Shown here: piece after piece, positions 27,315-34,519 of the stretch | How positions within the stretch are numbered: the first letter of the stretch is position 1 | Layout: each line of letters begins with the position of its first letter | Source of the DNA: UBA7236 sp964638865 | GTDB lineage: Bacteria; Bacteroidota; Bacteroidia; Chitinophagales; BACL12 | Reading direction: 5' to 3' | Assembly (NCBI GenBank): GCA_964638865.1 | Contig: CAZXBG010000021.1 | Coordinates: 1 to 34,652, forward strand | DNA length: 34,652 nt | Notes under the pieces: generated by a model | The model's database searches: none | Seen by the model: only the letters and a program-made list of their open reading frames with translations | Told to the model about the DNA's origin: nothing | Program-made: the position numbers and the translations under genes

Positions 27315-27470
27315 CCATTTTATTCGAACATTACATACGGCTTTTCTAAACTTCCATTACATTCGAACATTACATATGACCTGCATACACGCCATTACAT
27401 TTGAACATTACATAAAACTTTTATATACTACCCTTACATTCGAACATTACACATGACCTATACATTCAAC
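27315..27470. repeat. Tandem array of four about 39-bp units
   Basis: Units start at 27315, 27354, 27392 and 27431. Each opens with a conserved core of about 22 bases, whose centre is ATTCGAACATTACAT with one or two changes per copy, followed by 16-17 variable bases. Periods are 39, 38 and 39. The second and fourth variable parts share ATGACCT. Confidence 0.85.
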
Positions 27471-27485
27471 CTAAAGGTCACAAAT

Positions 27486-27578
27486 TTTTTAATAACCACG
27501 ACATTTAGATCGCGTATTTTTAATAACCACGACCTTTAGGTCGTGACTTAAAACGACCTAAAAACCCGGCTTTAGCCG
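27486..27578. repeat. Direct repeat plus two perfect palindromes with CTTTAG centres
   Basis: TTTTTAATAACCACGAC occurs at 27486-27502 and again at 27517-27533. The second copy runs into the 18-base palindrome CACGACCTTTAGGTCGTG (27528-27545). A second palindrome, CGGCTTTAGCCG, lies at 27567-27578. Both palindromes have the same CTTTAG centre with different arms. Confidence 0.8.
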
Positions 27579-27945
27579 AAAAAACGTTTATGCCGAAAAA
27601 GATCTACAAATAAGTAAAGTAAAGCTTGATTCAAACCTGTGAGATTTACATTTATGTAGCCAAAAAACCTAAATCCCAGAGAATAACTTAAGGCAACTTC
27701 AATCCCCCGCTTCAGCCAAAAGGATACCTAAATACAGTAGTTGATCCTTACACATAATCAATTTCCGGTTCAGGAAGTAGTAATTCGGAAATTCTGTCAA
27801 GTAATTCATTTCCCTTATGACAATTTGTGTATAACATGCACATCATACCTTACATTTTGTCAGAGGAAAATACCTAAAACCGATTTGGTATTTAGTTTGT
27901 CAGAAACATTTTGCAATTGCAAAAATAAATATCCAAAACAATTGA

Positions 27946-27978
27946 TTTGTTATAGCTAGATAAATCAAAATAAAATTG
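27946..27978 (+). promoter_or_regulatory. Promoter for the Hsp20 gene
   Basis: TTTG (27946-27949), 21 bases, then TAAAATTG (27971-27978), one mismatch from TAnnTTTG. The leader would be about 40 bases and almost entirely A with a few T. No CIRCE-type inverted repeat is seen. Confidence 0.5.
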
Positions 27979-28021
27979 GCAAAAATTATTTAAAAATTAA
28001 AAAACAAAAAAAACAAAAAAT

Positions 28022-28459
28022 ATGTTAACCGTAAGACGTAGACCAAACGGAGTTCCTGCATTAGTAAATGTATTTGAGAACTTCTTGAACAACAATTTTC
28101 CTGAAAAATATCTTGAAGATAAAGGAGAATTTGTACCCTCTGTAAATGTTTCAGAAACCGACAAAGAATTCAAATTAGAATTTGCCGTTCCGGGTTTTGA
28201 AAAACAAAATTTTGATGTGCAGCTCGACAAGGAATATCTGACTATTTCCGGTAAAAAGGAAATGAGCAATGAAGTAAAAGAAAAGAATTATACCAGAAAA
28301 GAATTTTCTTTCGGAACATTTAAACGCACATTTACATTACCGGAAAATGTTGCAACCGATAAGATAGAAGCAATTTATGAAAACGGTATTCTCCACCTAA
28401 CCTTACCTAAAAAAGAAGTGGCAGCAGAAACAACAGTTAAAAAAGTAGAGATTAAGTAG
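28022..28459 (+). CDS. hsp20: Hsp20/alpha-crystallin family small heat-shock protein
   Basis: A 145-residue holdase chaperone. The alpha-crystallin domain spans about residues 38-135, with ETDKEFKLEFAVPGFEKQNF, LTISGKKE, the FGTFKRTFTLPENV segment, and the closing ENGILHLTLPKKE motif of the family. The N-terminal arm is short (FENFLNNNFPEKY) and there is a lysine-rich C-terminal tail. Such proteins form oligomers that bind unfolding proteins without ATP. It has its own promoter and terminator. Length is normal for bacterial members. Confidence 0.96.
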   Translation: MLTVRRRPNGVPALVNVFENFLNNNFPEKYLEDKGEFVPSVNVSETDKEFKLEFAVPGFEKQNFDVQLDKEYLTISGKKEMSNEVKEKNYTRKEFSFGTFKRTFTLPENVATDKIEAIYENGILHLTLPKKEVAAETTVKKVEIK

Positions 28460-28483
28460 GGTGAATTAGGGTTTTTCAAATTT

Positions 28484-28519
28484 AAAAAAGGCTGATCCGA
28501 AGGGATGGCCTTTTTTTTT
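28484..28519 (+). terminator. Rho-independent terminator after hsp20
   Basis: Outer stem AAAAAAGGC (28484-28492) pairs with GCCTTTTTT (28508-28516), and an inner stem ATCC (28495-28498) pairs with GGAT (28503-28506) around loop GAAG. A run of T follows. Confidence 0.88.
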
Positions 28520-28520
28520 A

Positions 28521-28570
28521 AATGTACCAATGAGTTAATGTACCAATGTATAAATGTACCAATGTACCAG
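28521..28570. repeat. 16-bp tandem repeat, three copies plus a partial
   Basis: AATGTACCAATG occurs at 28521, 28537 and 28553, exactly 16 bases apart, each followed by four variable bases; a partial fourth copy, AATGTACCAG, overlaps the third at 28561. It begins immediately after the Hsp20 terminator. Confidence 0.88.
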
Positions 28571-28756
28571 TTAACAGCCGCGAATTGGATGGCATTGTGA
28601 GTTTTATTAGATCGGATGTCTGACCTAATTGTTGGGGAAATTATTGCAAAAATTATTAATTATTCCTTTCGTGAAGGGACGGCCCATCCTGTAACAACGG
28701 ACTTCAATCTGTGGGAAGGAAAATGTGCATTTGAACTTACATTTAAACGAATTAAA
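28571..28756. other. Intergenic stretch with a likely dispersed repeat
   Basis: Nothing here supports a gene. An open frame of 63 codons from 28616 runs through a hairpin-bearing segment (CCTTTCGTGAAGG near 28670) and a terminator, and its peptide is not protein-like. Phrases such as CCTGTAACAACGGACTTCA look like intergenic repeat elements that I associate with Bacteroidota genomes. Confidence 0.5.
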
Positions 28757-28787
28757 AAAGGCTGCTTTTTTTACAAAAGCAGCCTTT
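28757..28787 (-). terminator. Terminator for the minus-strand T9SS cargo gene
   Basis: A perfect 13-bp stem (28757-28769 with 28775-28787) around a 5-base loop. Read on the minus strand the stem is followed by TTTAATTCG, so it terminates the gene ending at 28808. Confidence 0.85.
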
Positions 28788-28807
28788 CTAAAAAAGTTAT
28801 AAATTAA

Positions 28808-29722
28808 TTATTTTCTAACTACAAACTTATTGCTATAAACAACAACTCCGTTATCTACTAAGCGGAAAGAATAAATTCCGCTTGCATAAGATTCAAGATT
28901 TAAGCTGTTCATATCAGGAGATAATGTTTGAACATCAACTCTTTGTCCGCTAAGGCTGTAAACTTCTATAGTTACATCGTTAGTTGCAGGGTTATTAATG
29001 TTAATATAATCGGAAGCAGGATTAGGATATACGTTGCGTTTGATACCGTAACCATTCCATTCTTCAACGCCAACTCCACCTGTAACTTCAAGATCATCTA
29101 CATATAACACAGAACCGGGAACCAATGAAGTAAACCCACCGGAAGAGGTAATGGTTATTTGCATTTTGTCAGGAATAACCGGAGCAAAATAAGTGATTGG
29201 ACAAACAAAAGATACATAACCAGCAGTGGTATTTGGGTCGCGGTATTGACCTGCACCTACTGTATCAGTTCCTAAAAACATTAATACTGCTACATTCATA
29301 GTATCTAAACCCGATGGTGCATATTGATAAAATCCACCTAACTGATCGTAATTAGTGGAAATAGAGGCACCACCTTCAACCGCTGGTGTAAATGTTACAA
29401 AATCAAAGGAAATTACACCTGTAGTAATTGTTCCCGGAACATCTAAAGGAGTTCCTAAAACGTCTAATGTTTTAGTAGTGAGTTTAGCTGCAAATGATCC
29501 ACCATTTACATTATCGGTATTTTTTTCACAATTTCTGTCGGATATACCTAAATCGGCAGCAATTTTATCAGGTACATCCCAGCCAGTTGGCACATCACAA
29601 GTAATGCCGGATGCCACTGAAGTATATACTGTCCAAGCTTCAAGGTTGCCATTCGGTACCTGACTGTAGGAAACAGTAGTGAGGGTAATTAAAGTGATTG
29701 CTAATAGTAAACGAATTTTCAT
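28808..29722 (-). CDS. Secreted protein with T9SS sorting domain (PCMD-like N-terminal domain)
   Basis: A 304-residue exported protein. A signal peptide (about 1-20, ending YSQ) is followed by a beta-sandwich of the type NGNLEAW...PTGWDVPD...GGSFAAKLTT, resembling the putative carbohydrate metabolism (PCMD-like) domain found in Bacteroidota surface proteins, to about residue 215. A T9SS type A sorting domain follows (about 229-304), starting NVYPNPASDY and ending in a short basic tail. Ligand unknown; the domain resemblance is moderate and based on pattern only. It is transcribed alone, with a strong terminator. Confidence 0.88.
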   Translation of the reverse strand: MKIRLLLAITLITLTTVSYSQVPNGNLEAWTVYTSVASGITCDVPTGWDVPDKIAADLGISDRNCEKNTDNVNGGSFAAKLTTKTLDVLGTPLDVPGTITTGVISFDFVTFTPAVEGGASISTNYDQLGGFYQYAPSGLDTMNVAVLMFLGTDTVGAGQYRDPNTTAGYVSFVCPITYFAPVIPDKMQITITSSGGFTSLVPGSVLYVDDLEVTGGVGVEEWNGYGIKRNVYPNPASDYININNPATNDVTIEVYSLSGQRVDVQTLSPDMNSLNLESYASGIYSFRLVDNGVVVYSNKFVVRK

Positions 29723-29803
29723 ACTTAGTTTTTTTTATTGTTAATTAATAATACGAAGATAAATATATCCTTATTTTTTGAATAATTTAAATTATTGTCA
29801 AAG

Positions 29804-30424
29804 TTAATCGGAATTAGTCATTTTATAAACACTTGCTGCAACAGCTCCTCCCACCAGAGCACAAACAATGTGCAATAACATATCGCACCAATTTCCTGCA
29901 CCTAAATCGTTGAAATTCAATGCCATAAGATTGTGACTTATACTCACAGCAGGATTAAAAGCACCTCCGGAAATAGCACCAACTGTCATTGCGCCTGCAA
30001 AAACGGTAAACCCGATAGCCAAACCATAAAAAGAATTTCCGCTAGTTTCGTTCGAAGTTGCCACGTTTAAAACCACTGAGGCCAATGCAAAAGTAAAAAG
30101 TAACTCCCCTGCAATGGCTTCCATCCACATTCCATCCGCTACAACTACATTTGTTGGTCCATCCTTCAACCAATGAGCGACTGCAGCTCCAACTAGCCCC
30201 CCAACAATTTGTGCAACCCAATACTGCATGGCTTCCTTTGCTGCAATTTTACCCCTCAACAACACAGCTGTAGTGACTGCGGGATTGAAATGGGCTCCAC
30301 TGATATGCCCGCCCATGTAAATCATTACCATCAGAATAGCACCGATAGCCAAGGGATTGCCGGAAACTCCGATAACCAAAACCAGAAACATGGTCCCGAT
30401 AAATTCAATGATTAGTTTTTTCAT
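29804..30424 (-). CDS. MIP family (aquaporin-like) channel with an atypical second NPA motif
   Basis: A 206-residue inner-membrane channel with six membrane segments. The two half-helix motifs are HFNPAVT (NPA at 47-49) and GGAFNPAVS (NPA at 157-159). Classical aquaporins and glyceroporins have Arg directly after the second NPA, as part of the selectivity filter; here it is Val160. The helix-5 filter position also does not show the His of AqpZ-type water channels. The fold and both NPA motifs are intact, so a channel is likely, but the solute could differ from water or glycerol. At 206 residues it is slightly short for the family. Confidence 0.92.
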   Translation of the reverse strand: MKKLIIEFIGTMFLVLVIGVSGNPLAIGAILMVMIYMGGHISGAHFNPAVTTAVLLRGKIAAKEAMQYWVAQIVGGLVGAAVAHWLKDGPTNVVVADGMWMEAIAGELLFTFALASVVLNVATSNETSGNSFYGLAIGFTVFAGAMTVGAISGGAFNPAVSISHNLMALNFNDLGAGNWCDMLLHIVCALVGGAVAASVYKMTNSD

Positions 30425-30446
30425 TTTGCCAGTTTTTAAATGTTCG

Positions 30447-30478
30447 CAAATGTTGAAATTATAATTGTGCTAACCAAA
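30447..30478 (-). promoter_or_regulatory. Promoter for the MIP channel gene
   Basis: On the minus strand TTTG (30478-30475), 20 bases, then AACATTTG (30454-30447), one mismatch from TAnnTTTG. The start site near 30442 leaves a leader of about 18 bases. Confidence 0.5.
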
Positions 30479-30982
30479 TACATTTATTAACCAATCCACA
30501 AAAAACTGTATGTTATACTGAAATTGGGAGACGAACGATGGAAAACTTTGTATGATCAAGCGATTATATCAATTCCTGTGGTTTAGAGCAATGTAAACAA
30601 ATTAAGCAAAATTATATTCATACCCATAACTTTTTAATCAAATTTGACATTTTTTGATTGATGATTCTCAAAATATTTTTATTTCCAACATGAATTTTTG
30701 TTCCCACGTGCATCTTCAATATGCCACGCCTACGGCAATTTTAAACAATTTTATAACTTGTGTGTTATGCGAATATAATTTTAATACTAAAATGCATGCA
30801 CCAAACTGATGACTTATCGGAAACAAAATGAAAGGTTTTTATCCGAAATTCCAGTAGGGATGGTATATTGAAAGTTACTATGCTAAATTTAAACCAAATT
30901 AAAATGGATAAATTTCATGTCATAATGAATTAAACAAATTGATCATTAAGTCCCTAAATGTTTAATTTTACAAAAAAAATAA
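30479..30982. other. Divergent intergenic region, about 500 bp without a gene
   Basis: AT-rich sequence between the MIP channel and the peroxiredoxin. The longest short frames do not look like proteins. TGCCACGCCTACGGCA (30722-30737) has complementary TGCC/GGCA ends and looks like an intergenic repeat. TAATTTTA near 30964-30971 is a weak -7 box for the peroxiredoxin gene. Confidence 0.45.
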
Positions 30983-31462
30983 ATGAAACTCGAAATAGGC
31001 CAACCTGCACCTGATTTTTTAATGTACGACTCTGATAAACAACCATTTCGTTTAAGTGAACACAAAGGGCAAAACATCTTACTTTTATTTTTCCCCTTTG
31101 CATTTACCTCCACCTGCACTGCCGAATTATGCAGCACAAGAGACGATATCGCATTTTACAACAATTGCAATGCGCAAGTGTTTGGAATTAGTGTTGATGC
31201 ACCTTATTCTCTAAAAGAATTCCGCAAACAACAAAATCTGAATTTCTGCTTGCTAAGCGATTTTAATAAAACAGTTTCTGAAACTTATGGATGCCTGCAG
31301 GACAGATGGGGGATGGAATTAAAAGGTGTTTCAAAACGCAGTGCTTTTATTATTGATGCAGATGGAATTATTCGGTACATAGAAATATTGGAGGATGCAG
31401 GAAAAATTCCAGATTTTGAGGCGATAAAGAAGGTGTTGGGAGAGATCGTTCACCTTCGCTAA
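30983..31462 (+). CDS. bcp: BCP/PrxQ-type peroxiredoxin
   Basis: A 159-residue AhpC/TSA-fold peroxidase. The active site reads PFAFTSTCTAELC: peroxidatic Cys45 in the P-x3-T-x2-C motif and a second cysteine five residues later, Cys50. These positions equal those of the E. coli BCP pair, which marks an atypical two-cysteine peroxiredoxin reducing H2O2 and organic peroxides with thioredoxin. Three further cysteines occur (in NNCNAQ, NFCLLS and YGCLQD). The segment SAFIIDADGIIRYIEI is the usual C-terminal strand. Cytosolic, with no signal peptide; single gene. Confidence 0.92.
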   Translation: MKLEIGQPAPDFLMYDSDKQPFRLSEHKGQNILLLFFPFAFTSTCTAELCSTRDDIAFYNNCNAQVFGISVDAPYSLKEFRKQQNLNFCLLSDFNKTVSETYGCLQDRWGMELKGVSKRSAFIIDADGIIRYIEILEDAGKIPDFEAIKKVLGEIVHLR

Positions 31463-31663
31463 AGCTAGGGAGGACAAGTGAATCGTCATTCGTCATTGGT
31501 GAATCCGCGCAGTGCGCCGTGGTTGTGTGTTTTCACCAACCACTGAGGGGAGATATCTATATTCATTTTTTGCCTTTTTTTATCCCTTTAGATCCGCCAA
31601 ATCAGCGTTCCTCTTTTTTTTATTCATTCCTTCATTTTTAATTCTTCTCCTATATCTCTCAGA

Positions 31664-31691
31664 CCTCACAGGTTTCCAAAACCTGATGAGG
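31664..31691. repeat. Imperfect inverted repeat CCTCACAGGTTT
   Basis: CCTCACAGGTTT (31664-31675) pairs with AAACCTGATGAGG (31679-31691) except for one extra A. It lies 18 bases beyond the stop of the Nudix gene but lacks a T-run on either side. The surrounding 31463-31708 contains no gene; GTCATTCGTCATTGG near 31481 shows a short local repeat. Confidence 0.65.
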
Positions 31692-31708
31692 CCGAGGGTG
31701 CTCATTCT

Positions 31709-32119
31709 TTAATTATATAATTCCTGCATTATTTTTATTGCAACAACTTTATCAATAGGCAATAAAAACATCTCTTCATTAACATCCTGAATATCTACCC
31801 ATTTAAATTCCATCGTTGTATCGAGCATATAATTGATCTCCTGCTCATCCATCTCGCACAAATAATAAATACTGACTACCTGTTGGGTAGGATCTAAAAA
31901 ACTTTTCACAAAGAAATCTGTAGTATAAAAATGTTTAATATTTTTAATTTCCATCCCTAATTCCTCTCTGAATTCCCGCTTTAGACAATCAATGGTGCCT
32001 TCCCCAATTTCCAGGCCACCGCCGGGGAACTTCAATAGCCTGGCATCACGAACATTTTCTTCCACCAATAAAATTTTATTGTTATTCACTAAAATTCCAT
32101 ATACACGAATATTGAACAT
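31709..32119 (-). CDS. Nudix hydrolase
   Basis: A 136-residue Nudix protein. The Nudix box is complete at residues 34-56: Gly34, Glu40, then REFREELGM (48-56), matching G-x5-E-x7-REUxEExGU with the Mg2+-binding glutamates. Family enzymes cleave nucleoside diphosphates linked to another group, including nucleotide sugars, oxidised dNTPs and ADP-ribose; the substrate cannot be told from the sequence. Cytosolic. The start codon overlaps a short direct repeat, and the gene lies downstream of the binding-lipoprotein gene on the same strand. Confidence 0.93.
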   Translation of the reverse strand: MFNIRVYGILVNNNKILLVEENVRDARLLKFPGGGLEIGEGTIDCLKREFREELGMEIKNIKHFYTTDFFVKSFLDPTQQVVSIYYLCEMDEQEINYMLDTTMEFKWVDIQDVNEEMFLLPIDKVVAIKIMQELYN

Positions 32120-32153
32120 TTGGTAATTTTTTAATTTACAATTTGGTAATTTT
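32118..32153. repeat. Direct repeat ATTTGGTAATTTT, two copies
   Basis: Exact copies at 32118-32130 and 32141-32153. The first overlaps the start codon of the Nudix gene, so it could matter for initiation there; it may also be a low-complexity intergenic repeat. Confidence 0.7.
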
Positions 32154-32235
32154 ACAAATTCATTTTATACCTGGAAATTAAAGTCTTGGATTCTAACATT
32201 TCCTCCAATGTAAAGTCATCTTCTTGATTACACAT
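32152..32235 (-). CDS. Possible 27-residue small protein between the lipoprotein and Nudix genes
   Basis: An ATG-initiated frame of 27 codons begins two bases after the stop of the binding-lipoprotein gene and encodes an acidic N-terminus (MCNQEDDFTLEEML) with a basic end. The tight spacing would allow translational coupling. It has no recognised motif, and chance occurrence or a decayed fragment is equally possible. Confidence 0.2.
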   Translation of the reverse strand: MCNQEDDFTLEEMLESKTLISRYKMNL

Positions 32236-32237
32236 TC

Positions 32238-33875
32238 TCAATTCGGCATGCTTTTTTTGGTAGTTTTTAAGTCCAGCATATTCAAACCATTTGGTTCCAG
32301 TCCTGTTATATTTTTTTGAGTGAAACGAAAAACTTCATCATAAAACAAAGGAATTATTGGTGCATCCTGAATCATAATACTATCCATTGTATAATATAAT
32401 TGTTTGCGGATGATATCATCATTTTCAGCAACTGCTAATTGATATAAACTATCAAATTGTTTATTTCTATAATGCGTATAATTAGGAGGAGCTTCGCTGT
32501 TGCCGTACATAACTGTCAAATAATTTTCCGCATCGGCATAATCTGCTATCCAGCTGCTGCGAAATAAAACTGTGGTTTCATTTAAACGCATTTCTCTCAA
32601 AATTCTCGAGTCAACGGTTTCAATTTTTATGGCTATTCCGATATCTTCTAATTTATCTTTAATGTAAACAGCTATATCCTGATATTGTTCCACCGTGTGC
32701 AAAGTAATTTCAGGCAAACCCACACCATCTTCAAATCCGGCCAATGCTAAAAGTTGCAAAGCGGTATCCGGATTGTAGTGATAGCCATAATTCATATCTC
32801 TGCTTTGATCCAATAAACTGGGCGGAACAATTCCTCCGGTAGCGGCAATACCGCGATTGTTTTTTAGGAACAACAACATTTCATTTCTGTCGAAGCCATA
32901 ATTAATTGCTTGTCGCACTTGTTTAAATTGTAAAGGACTTTGTTTCACTAATTCCTGTGTAGAATCCATTAATATTGCAAAATATTCTGTATTTAAAAAG
33001 GGACCTTTTAATAACTTTATTTTGTCAGCATATTTAGATTGCAAGGTTCCTTCCTTGGTGAGAATATTATCCTTTAACGCAGCATCCACATCACTCACAA
33101 AATCAATTTCCCCGCTCAAAAATTTTAAAAACTCAGTGGATTTATTGGTTATAAATTGAATATTCACCGCATCCAGATAAGGTAATTGGTTGCCTATTTC
33201 ATCCCGCTCAAAATAATTTTCGAATTTATGTAAAATCAGCAACTCCCCTTCCTCCCATCGAATAAATTTAAAAGGACCTGTGCCAACAGGATTACTTCTG
33301 AAATCAGTTCCATATTTTTCAATTGCCTCTTTTGGCACAACAGAACAATATTGAATACTTAATCTTTGTAAAAAAGGAGCAAAAGGTTTTTGCAGTTTAA
33401 TTTGAAACACGCTATCGTTTAAAGCATAAAACGGATTTATACTATCTACAATATTTTGAAAAACCCAATTGCCTCGAGCTGCAGTTGCAGGGTCTATTAA
33501 ACGTTTAAAGGAATATTCAAAATCTGCGGCAGTCACCTTTTTTCCCTTTCCATCTGCAAAACATTTATTGTCGTGAAAATACACATCGTTTCTCAAAATA
33601 AAGGTGTATAACATTCTGTCCTCAGAAATATTCCAGTTTTTTGCAATACAAGCAACTACATTTAAATGTGTATCAAGTTGCACTAATCCGTTATACAATT
33701 GATTTACGCTCCAGGTATTTGGTTGGTCACTTGCAAAAGCGGGGTCCAGTGAGGTAACAGGAGTAGAAAGATTTAATTTGAAGATGGTTTTATCGGAATT
33801 GGAATGGTCTTTTTTACATCCGTTAAAAACGAGCAAAACAAGAAACAGGTATGAAATTAGAAGGTTTTTTTTCAT
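32238..33875 (-). CDS. Solute-binding lipoprotein of the peptide/oligopeptide ABC class (SBP_bac_5)
   Basis: A 545-residue extracytoplasmic binding protein. A signal with lipobox FNGC puts the lipidated cysteine at residue 20. The family signature appears as LSTPVTSLDPAFASDQPNTW, YTFILRNDVYFHDN, VTAADFEYSFKRLIDP and the VGTGPFKFIRWEEGE region; the C-terminal lobe includes VRQAINYGFDRNEML and FRSSWIADYADAENYL. Relatives deliver peptides, nickel or other solutes to ABC importers. No permease or ATPase genes are adjacent, so its partner is elsewhere or it acts otherwise. Full length. Confidence 0.93.
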   Translation of the reverse strand: MKKNLLISYLFLVLLVFNGCKKDHSNSDKTIFKLNLSTPVTSLDPAFASDQPNTWSVNQLYNGLVQLDTHLNVVACIAKNWNISEDRMLYTFILRNDVYFHDNKCFADGKGKKVTAADFEYSFKRLIDPATAARGNWVFQNIVDSINPFYALNDSVFQIKLQKPFAPFLQRLSIQYCSVVPKEAIEKYGTDFRSNPVGTGPFKFIRWEEGELLILHKFENYFERDEIGNQLPYLDAVNIQFITNKSTEFLKFLSGEIDFVSDVDAALKDNILTKEGTLQSKYADKIKLLKGPFLNTEYFAILMDSTQELVKQSPLQFKQVRQAINYGFDRNEMLLFLKNNRGIAATGGIVPPSLLDQSRDMNYGYHYNPDTALQLLALAGFEDGVGLPEITLHTVEQYQDIAVYIKDKLEDIGIAIKIETVDSRILREMRLNETTVLFRSSWIADYADAENYLTVMYGNSEAPPNYTHYRNKQFDSLYQLAVAENDDIIRKQLYYTMDSIMIQDAPIIPLFYDEVFRFTQKNITGLEPNGLNMLDLKTTKKSMPN

Positions 33876-33885
33876 TGTATAAACA

Positions 33886-33920
33886 CAAATTTACACAATG
33901 CGGAAAAACACTTTTACAAG
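33886..33920 (-). promoter_or_regulatory. Promoter for the binding-lipoprotein gene
   Basis: On the minus strand TAAATTTG (33893-33886) is an exact TAnnTTTG and CTTG (33920-33917) lies 23 bases upstream. The predicted start is only about five bases before the ATG at 33875. Confidence 0.5.
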
Positions 33921-33942
33921 TTATCTACAATTGTATAAAAAA

Positions 33943-33967
33943 AGCCGCCCCGTTGGACAAGGCGACT
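33943..33967 (-). terminator. Rho-independent terminator
   Basis: Minus-strand stem AGTCGCC (33967-33961) / GGCGGCT (33949-33943, one T-G pair) followed by seven T. It ends the small exported protein gene that stops at 33990. Confidence 0.88.
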
Positions 33968-33989
33968 ACAATTCGAGAAATTGTTTTAA

Positions 33990-34385
33990 TTACTCTTCTG
34001 CATAATAACTTTTATAATGCTCCTTCATGATTGCTATTCGTTTTGACAAATGATCGTTTAATTCTCTTACTTTCCACTTATGTTTGTTAATATAATCTCT
34101 GTTGAGTACAAGATATAATTTGTCACTTTCTATGTCAATTCTGTAACTCACAATACCATCTTTAATTCCGGTGAAATAGTTTTCTTTTTCTTCAGCACAT
34201 TCAAATGTTAATCCATTGGCATCAATTTCATACGCAGAAAATATATCCTTATCCTGAGGAATTACTATTATCATATTTTTCTCCAATGTTATGGGTATAG
34301 AAACAGAATTAGAGGGCGTTTTTTGTGTGTAAGAAACGCTGGAAGTGATAAGCAGCAGAAGTAAAGAGTGTAATACTTTTTTCAT
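33990..34385 (-). CDS. Small exported protein of unknown function
   Basis: A 131-residue protein with a signal peptide (MKKVLHSLLLLLITSSVSYTQ). I place the start at the ATG at 34385, because an upstream in-frame start at 34436 would put 17 polar residues before the signal peptide. The mature part is short, with beta-strand-like segments (SVSIPITLEKNMIIVIP, GIVSYRIDIES) and a charged helical end (NDHLSKRIAIMKEHYKSYYAEE). No family is recognised. It is likely periplasmic or surface-exposed. It has its own terminator and is not obviously linked to the lipoprotein gene downstream. Confidence 0.75.
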   Translation of the reverse strand: MKKVLHSLLLLLITSSVSYTQKTPSNSVSIPITLEKNMIIVIPQDKDIFSAYEIDANGLTFECAEEKENYFTGIKDGIVSYRIDIESDKLYLVLNRDYINKHKWKVRELNDHLSKRIAIMKEHYKSYYAEE

Positions 34386-34519
34386 TTTATAGTTTTTTAT
34401 AATTGTTAAATGAAGGGTTTCCCCTTTTATGAACAATTATATTATTCAAAATACCATGCCTTTGACCAATTTTATAAGGTAAAGTGTTGATAATCTGATA
34501 GATAGAAATTTGTAAGATA

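Larger units (their letters stand above)
27226..28021. other. Repeat-rich intergenic region, 796 bp
   Basis: No credible gene is present. From left to right it holds a 39-bp tandem array (27315-27470), a pair of direct repeats ending in perfect palindromes (27486-27578), a stretch without recognised structure (27580-27940), and the Hsp20 promoter with a very A-rich leader (27946-28021). Confidence 0.75.

Noticed and set aside
27315..27470. CRISPR array
   Set aside because: Cores of about 22 bases are imperfect, variable parts are only 16-17 bases and partly alike, there are just four units, and no cas gene is present.
27741..27959. 72-codon open frame before hsp20
   Set aside because: It starts with TTG, has an irregular composition, and ends inside the Hsp20 promoter area.
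28616..28807. 63-codon open frame on the plus strand
   Set aside because: It passes through intergenic repeat sequence and the terminator stem of the opposite gene, and has no promoter or recognised motif.
34386..34436. Upstream start for the small exported protein
   Set aside because: It would add 17 polar residues before a good signal peptide.
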